Positions 60,306 to 64,000 of a stretch of DNA of 64,000 nucleotides are shown here, one piece after another. This DNA comes from Aurantimonas coralicida DSM 14790. GTDB taxonomy: Bacteria > Pseudomonadota > Alphaproteobacteria > Rhizobiales > Rhizobiaceae. Below the pieces are notes generated by a model. It saw only the letters and a program-made list of their open reading frames with translations, was not told the DNA's origin and did not search any database. Location: positions 1 to 64,000 of the forward strand of contig NZ_ATXK01000008.1 in the NCBI RefSeq assembly GCF_000421645.1. Reading direction: 5' to 3'. Each line of letters starts with the position of its first letter. Position 1 is the stretch's first letter. Position numbers and translations under genes: made by a program.

Positions 60306-60420
60306 TTCGCGTAGGGCCCACCTCCTCCCGGGCCTGAAGCGGATATGACCTGCGCATCCTCCTCCCAGCGCAGGTCCCAATGCGACACCCGTCGGGTCCT
60401 CCCCCCGGCGGGTGTTGTCG
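60306..60420 (+). repeat. Hairpin unit C (three anti-SD stem-loops)
   Basis: Hairpin 7 (60315-60334): 5-bp stem GGCCC/GGGCC, loop ACCTCCTCCC. Hairpin 8 (60347-60376): 9-bp stem GACCTGCGC/GCGCAGGTC, loop ATCCTCCTCCCA. Hairpin 9 (60384-60416): 12-13-bp stem starting ACACCCG, loop TCCTCCC, then TTGTCGTTT, a weak T-rich tail. Hairpin 9 is the likely transcript end. Confidence 0.86.
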
Positions 60421-60470
60421 TTTGGAGGCCGCAAACTTGCCCGATCATGCGCGCGGATCGCCACGCGGCC

Positions 60471-60505
60471 TTTTGATCGCCACGCGCGACTGCTAAATTA
60501 CCTCC
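60471..60505 (+). promoter_or_regulatory. Predicted promoter of trmFO, leaderless start
   Basis: TTTTGA (60471-60476), 17 bases, then TAAATT (60494-60499), with the trmFO ATG beginning 7 bases after the -10. Transcription would then start at or next to the A of the ATG. No Shine-Dalgarno sequence is present, in keeping with a leaderless message. Confidence 0.45.
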
Positions 60506-61927
60506 ATGTCGAAACAACCCATTCACGTCGTCGGCGGCGGGCTCGCCGGATCCGAAGCTGCCTGGCAGATCGCCGAACGCGGTCTGCCCGTGGTGCTGCA
60601 CGAGATGCGGCCCGTCCGCGGCACCGAAGCCCACAAGACCGACCAGCTGGCCGAGCTGGTCTGCTCCAACTCCTTCCGGTCGGACGACAGCCAGACCAAT
60701 GCGGTCGGTGTCCTCCATGCCGAGATGCGGCTGGCCAATTCGCTGATCATGCGCTGCGCCGACGCCCACCAGGTGCCCGCCGGCAGCGCGCTCGCCGTCG
60801 ATCGCGAGGGCTTTTCCGGCGCCGTCTCCGACGCGATCGCGGCCCACCCGCTGATCACCGTCGAGCGCGGCGAAGTCGAGGGCCTGCCGCCGGAGGAATG
60901 GGGTCCCAGCATCGTCGCCACCGGCCCGCTCACCGCGCCGTCGCTGGCCGAGTCGATCAGCGCCGCCACCGGCACCGACGCCCTCGCCTTCTTCGACGCC
61001 ATCGCGCCCATCGTGCATTTCGATTCCATCGACATGGACAAGGCCTGGTTCCAGTCGCGCTACGACAAGGTCGGCCCCGGCGGCACCGGCAAGGACTACA
61101 TCAACTGCCCGCTCGACAAGGACACCTACGAGCGCTTCGTCGCCGCCCTCGTCGAGGGTGACCGCGCCGAGTTCAAGGAATGGGAAGGCACGCCCTATTT
61201 CGACGGCTGCCTGCCGATCGAGATCATGGCCGAGCGCGGTCCGGAGACCCTACGTCACGGCCCGATGAAGCCGATGGGCCTGACCAACGCCCACCAGCCG
61301 GACATCAAGGCCTATGCCGTCGTGCAGCTGCGCCAGGACAATGCGCTCGGCACCCTCTACAACATCGTCGGCTTCCAGACGAAGCTGAAATACGGCGCCC
61401 AGGCGGCCGTGCTGCGGATGATTCCCGGGCTCGAAAACGCCGAGTTCGCACGGCTCGGCGGCCTGCACCGCAACACCTATCTGAACTCGCCGACCCTGCT
61501 CGACCCGACATTGCGGCTGAAGGTGCGCCCGCATATCCGCTTTGCCGGCCAGATCACCGGCTGCGAGGGTTATGTGGAATCGGCCGCCGTCGGGCTGATG
61601 ACCGGCCGTTTCGCCGCCGCCGAGCGCCTCGGCGAAGCCGCGACCCCGCCGCCGCAGACGACCGCCATGGGCGCGCTCGCCGCGCATATCACCGGCGGCC
61701 ACCTCGCCCATCAGGAAGAGAGCGGCAAGCGGTCCTTCCAGCCGATGAACATCAATTTCGGCCTGTTCCCGCCGCTGGAGCCGGGCGCCATCCAGAAGCC
61801 GGAGGGCGTCACGCGCTTTCGCGGCAAGGACAAGGCGATCGCCAAGAAGAAGGCCCTGTCCGCCCGCGCCCTCGCAGATTTCGCCGGCTGGCTCGGCCAG
61901 ACACCGATCGCGGAAGCTGCCGAGTAG
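60506..61927 (+). CDS. trmFO: Folate/FAD-dependent tRNA (uracil-54-C5)-methyltransferase
   Basis: A 473-residue flavoprotein. The FAD-binding motif [13 protein letters not shown] is at 8-20, and [13 protein letters not shown]-like sequence ([20 protein letters not shown]) and CSNSFRSDD follow, which are specific to TrmFO rather than MnmG. It makes ribothymidine-54 in tRNA using methylene-tetrahydrofolate. The methyl source is produced by GlyA. No ribosome site precedes the ATG; a -10-like TAAATT ends 6 bases before it. Confidence 0.96.
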   Translation: MSKQPIHVVGGGLAGSEAAWQIAERGLPVVLHEMRPVRGTEAHKTDQLAELVCSNSFRSDDSQTNAVGVLHAEMRLANSLIMRCADAHQVPAGSALAVDREGFSGAVSDAIAAHPLITVERGEVEGLPPEEWGPSIVATGPLTAPSLAESISAATGTDALAFFDAIAPIVHFDSIDMDKAWFQSRYDKVGPGGTGKDYINCPLDKDTYERFVAALVEGDRAEFKEWEGTPYFDGCLPIEIMAERGPETLRHGPMKPMGLTNAHQPDIKAYAVVQLRQDNALGTLYNIVGFQTKLKYGAQAAVLRMIPGLENAEFARLGGLHRNTYLNSPTLLDPTLRLKVRPHIRFAGQITGCEGYVESAAVGLMTGRFAAAERLGEAATPPPQTTAMGALAAHITGGHLAHQEESGKRSFQPMNINFGLFPPLEPGAIQKPEGVTRFRGKDKAIAKKKALSARALADFAGWLGQTPIAEAAE

Positions 61928-61962
61928 TATCCACGGCCTGATCGAAGACCCAGGGGCCGGGC

Positions 61963-63825
61963 TCAGCCGCCCGGCCGCTCCTGCCATTCGCCGGACCGGT
62001 AGTAGACCGTCAGCAGCGCCGACAGGATGGCCCCGTCGTCACCATCCCGCACGATCTGGCGCAGCGCCAGGCGGACACTGCGCCCGTTCGCGCCGGTGAG
62101 ATCGACGACCTGCATCGGCAATCGGTCCGGCGCCGTCGCGTAGACCGCCTCCGGCAGGGCGTCGATCGCCACCCCGAGATCGAAGCGGTCTTCCGCCCCG
62201 CCGATCCGCAGCACCAACTCGCCACCTGCAAGCGCCAGCACCGCTCCTTCGGATGACGGGGCGTTGGTGCTGCTCGTCTCGCCGTCTGCGGGCCCCTCAC
62301 GCAGGTCGCGCTCCGGGACGACGCGATCGAACCCGGCGATGTCGATCACCATCGGCGCATTGGCGGTGAAGCTGCGCAATTCGCGCACGCCGACGGGACC
62401 CGACAGATCGAGCGCCGCGAAAATGCGCTCGCGCCGGTCCGTTTCCTCCCCCTCCATCAAGTCCGACGGCAGCAGCGGCGCCAGGCGGTCGAGCTGGCTC
62501 ACATCGTCGAGAACGTAGAGGCGCGAGCGCAGTTCGGCGGACTCGCGATCCGGCCGCTCAGTCGCGACCAGCCGGCGCCCGCCGGCGCCGTCGTCCACCA
62601 CGAAGCGCTCGACGATGCGGGCGGCCTGACTGCGGCCAACCGTGTCATACGCGCCCCATGGCCCGAAGGCCGACACCGCCAGCAGCAACACCGGCACCGC
62701 TGCCATCCAGCGAATGTCGCCACGCGTGCGTCCCGGAAACTGCAGTGCGAGGACCAGCCACGCCGCCAGCGCCCCGAGGGCGAGGTAGTACCGCTCCAGC
62801 GTGAACCCCTGGGCGCCGATCCGCAGCCAAATCGCATAGGCGAGCAGCGACAGCGGCACCAGAAGCGCCAGGGCGAAATACCGTGTGAAAAGCCGCGTGG
62901 CCGCCGCGGCGCCGGCACGGAACGGATCGACCGCGATGCGCAGCATGAGGACGAACAGCGCGAAGAAGGTGACGATCCAGCCGATCTCGCCCTTCGGCAC
63001 GTCGCCGGTGACGAGGATCTTGGCGGCATAGAGATGCAGGACCAGCGCCGTCGCCAGCACCAGCGGCACGGCGACCCAGTCGAACAGAATGCGCAGGCCC
63101 GAGATCAGCCGTTCGTCCTGTCCCGCCGGCATGCGCTCGTCGAAATGATGCGGGATACGGCCCAGCGCGAAGAGCGGCCCGACCAGCGCGAAGGCCGTGG
63201 CGAAGATATGCTCGTAGGCGTCGCCCGGCAGCCCGACCTCGAACAGGTAGCGGATCATCTCCAGGATCGCCGACAGGCCGAGGACGAAGAGCAGCACCGA
63301 CAGAAAGGCGAGGCTGACGCCGACCACGGTCCAGAAGGTGAAGACCCAGAACCTTTCCGCATCGCGCAGGCCCAGATACCCCGCCAGCGGAACGGCGAAG
63401 GTCGCGGCAACGATCAGCGGTGGCGGAAACACCGCCAGCGCCGGCCCGGCCCAGATCGCCGCACCGACGACGAGCGCCACAAGGACAGACGCGCCCTGCC
63501 GCACCGCCACGGACGCGCCCCGCGCCTCCATCGCCAGCACCATGCCGACCGACATGGCCGCCGCGCCATAGAACGCCGCCAGCAGCCAGGCGAGATCGTC
63601 CTCGGCCACCGGATAGACATCCCGCAGGGCAAGGTTGGACAGGATAGCGATGGCGACGATCAGTAGGCTCGCCAGCGGAAAGCGGAAGGCCGCGACGCCC
63701 GCTCCCGCCGCCAGCGAGCGCCAGAACTGCCCGACATGCCGGGGCGCGGACCTCATCGTGCGCAATGCCATGGTGGGGTCGGCTTTCGGATCGGTTGGAA
63801 GTTCGTTGTGCTGGCCCGGATGCAC
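61963..63825 (-). CDS. DUF4153 multi-pass membrane protein
   Basis: A 620-residue inner-membrane protein of the DUF4153 family. About eleven to twelve hydrophobic helices fill residues 40-410, followed by a soluble C-terminal domain of about 210 residues rich in charged residues (SAELRSRLYVLDDVSQLDR, then LVLRIGGAEDRFDLGV). Function is unknown in the family. The start is GTG 63825 or ATG 63771, neither with a clear ribosome site. It converges with trmFO, 35 bp apart. Confidence 0.82.
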   Translation of the reverse strand: MHPGQHNELPTDPKADPTMALRTMRSAPRHVGQFWRSLAAGAGVAAFRFPLASLLIVAIAILSNLALRDVYPVAEDDLAWLLAAFYGAAAMSVGMVLAMEARGASVAVRQGASVLVALVVGAAIWAGPALAVFPPPLIVAATFAVPLAGYLGLRDAERFWVFTFWTVVGVSLAFLSVLLFVLGLSAILEMIRYLFEVGLPGDAYEHIFATAFALVGPLFALGRIPHHFDERMPAGQDERLISGLRILFDWVAVPLVLATALVLHLYAAKILVTGDVPKGEIGWIVTFFALFVLMLRIAVDPFRAGAAAATRLFTRYFALALLVPLSLLAYAIWLRIGAQGFTLERYYLALGALAAWLVLALQFPGRTRGDIRWMAAVPVLLLAVSAFGPWGAYDTVGRSQAARIVERFVVDDGAGGRRLVATERPDRESAELRSRLYVLDDVSQLDRLAPLLPSDLMEGEETDRRERIFAALDLSGPVGVRELRSFTANAPMVIDIAGFDRVVPERDLREGPADGETSSTNAPSSEGAVLALAGGELVLRIGGAEDRFDLGVAIDALPEAVYATAPDRLPMQVVDLTGANGRSVRLALRQIVRDGDDGAILSALLTVYYRSGEWQERPGG

Positions 63826-63877
63826 GGGCCGCTGCGGCGATGTAAGCGCGGATCGCTCCGGCGGTCGATCCCCGCCG

Positions 63878-64000
63878 TCAGCGCCGCATCGTGCGCCAGT
63901 TGATGTAGGCCTTGCGCAGCGGGCCGATCTCGACGGGCTGGTCGAGCGTCGCCGCTCCGTCCCGTTCGATGAGGTCGAGGTAACGCCCCGCCAGCGCCGC
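63878..64000 (-). CDS. Truncated gene, C-terminal 40 residues, unknown
   Basis: The frame is open from the right edge of the window to a TGA at 63880-63878. It ends with EIGPLRKAYINWRTMRR. The basic, Trp-containing tail with PLR..Y..WR recalls the C-terminus of squalene/phytoene synthase-family proteins of Rhizobiales, but 40 residues are too few to decide. It is co-oriented with the DUF4153 gene, 52 bp upstream of it. Confidence 0.5.
   Translation of the reverse strand, partial: AALAGRYLDLIERDGAATLDQPVEIGPLRKAYINWRTMRR

Larger units (their letters stand above)
60048..60425 (+). ncRNA. CcsR/cuckoo-type small RNA array: nine anti-SD hairpins
   Basis: Three tandem units of about 117-118 nt (period 127-131) follow the DUF1127 gene. 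Each unit starts with TTCGC and has three hairpins. Nine loops in all expose CCTCC-type sequence, complementary to Shine-Dalgarno sites. In Rhodobacter, CcsR RNAs with CCUCCUCCC loops are co-transcribed with a DUF1127 gene and cut into separate small RNAs; the wider family is called cuckoo RNA. Here I see three copies rather than four, and a third GC-rich hairpin in each. The array ends 80 bp before trmFO. No protein frame fits it. The RNA call rests on stem geometry, repetition and gene neighbour. Confidence 0.88.

Noticed and set aside
60048-60425. CRISPR array or simple direct repeat
   Set aside because: The repeated parts are hairpins with changing stems and constant loops, at a ~130-nt period without spacers of equal length.

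Overview
The window is GC-rich chromosomal DNA of an alphaproteobacterium, most likely of the order Hyphomicrobiales (Rhizobiales). The pointers are the gene orders tig / clpP-clpX-lon-hupB, glyA-nrdR-ribD-ribE-ribH-nusB and CBP3 chaperone-yceD-plsX-fabH-ihfA-merR, a K+-independent H+-pyrophosphatase, a folate-dependent TrmFO, and a DUF1127 gene followed by anti-Shine-Dalgarno hairpin RNAs. Coding density is high. I saw no insertion sequence, prophage, CRISPR array or rRNA. Two tRNA genes (Pro-GGG and Leu-UAG) are present.

Layout. 1-1.5 kb: the end of gcdH, an alpha/beta hydrolase and an RcnB-like periplasmic protein. 1.6-9.8 kb: a LysR regulator divergent from a catabolic operon made of an aminotransferase, a ureohydrolase (agmatinase family), a four-part polyamine-type ABC importer and a nitrilase-superfamily amidase. 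This looks like uptake and breakdown of a guanidino or amide compound. 9.8-27.3 kb: a stress island with a P-type ATPase, UspA, acetamidase, phospholipase D-like protein, beta-CASP hydrolase, TrxC, PEP synthase, a small orphan protein, a K+ channel, a glycine-rich membrane protein and a MacAB-like ABC exporter. Three of its divergent promoter regions each carry one FNR/FixK-type box, so the island is probably switched on by low oxygen. 27.9-33.2 kb: tRNA-Pro, then lipid and ribosome housekeeping genes and bamE. 33.3-41.7 kb: hppA, an MFS transporter and the riboflavin/glyA operon. 41.8-49.7 kb: an L,D-transpeptidase, a NUDIX hydrolase, a phosphate transporter, a 3-methyladenine glycosylase, RecQ and a two-domain cold-shock protein. 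49.9-59.5 kb: HU, Lon, ClpX, ClpP, a large MscS-type channel, trigger factor and tRNA-Leu. Promoters resembling the heat-shock (RpoH) type sit before lon and clpP. 59.9-64 kb: the DUF1127 gene and its hairpin RNAs, trmFO, a DUF4153 membrane protein and one truncated gene.

The most striking element is at 59.75-60.42 kb. A 47-residue DUF1127 protein is followed at once by nine hairpins in three tandem units of about 130 nt. Each hairpin shows a CCUCC-type anti-Shine-Dalgarno sequence in its loop. This is the architecture of the CcsR/cuckoo small RNAs that are linked to the DUF1127 protein CcaF1 in Rhodobacter. Here each unit has a third, very stable GC-rich hairpin. The gene is preceded by a perfect inverted repeat placed as a LysR-type activator site would be.

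All calls come from reading sequence and translated frames. No database search or folding program was run, so family names are recognition by motif and memory, and regulatory sites are predictions.
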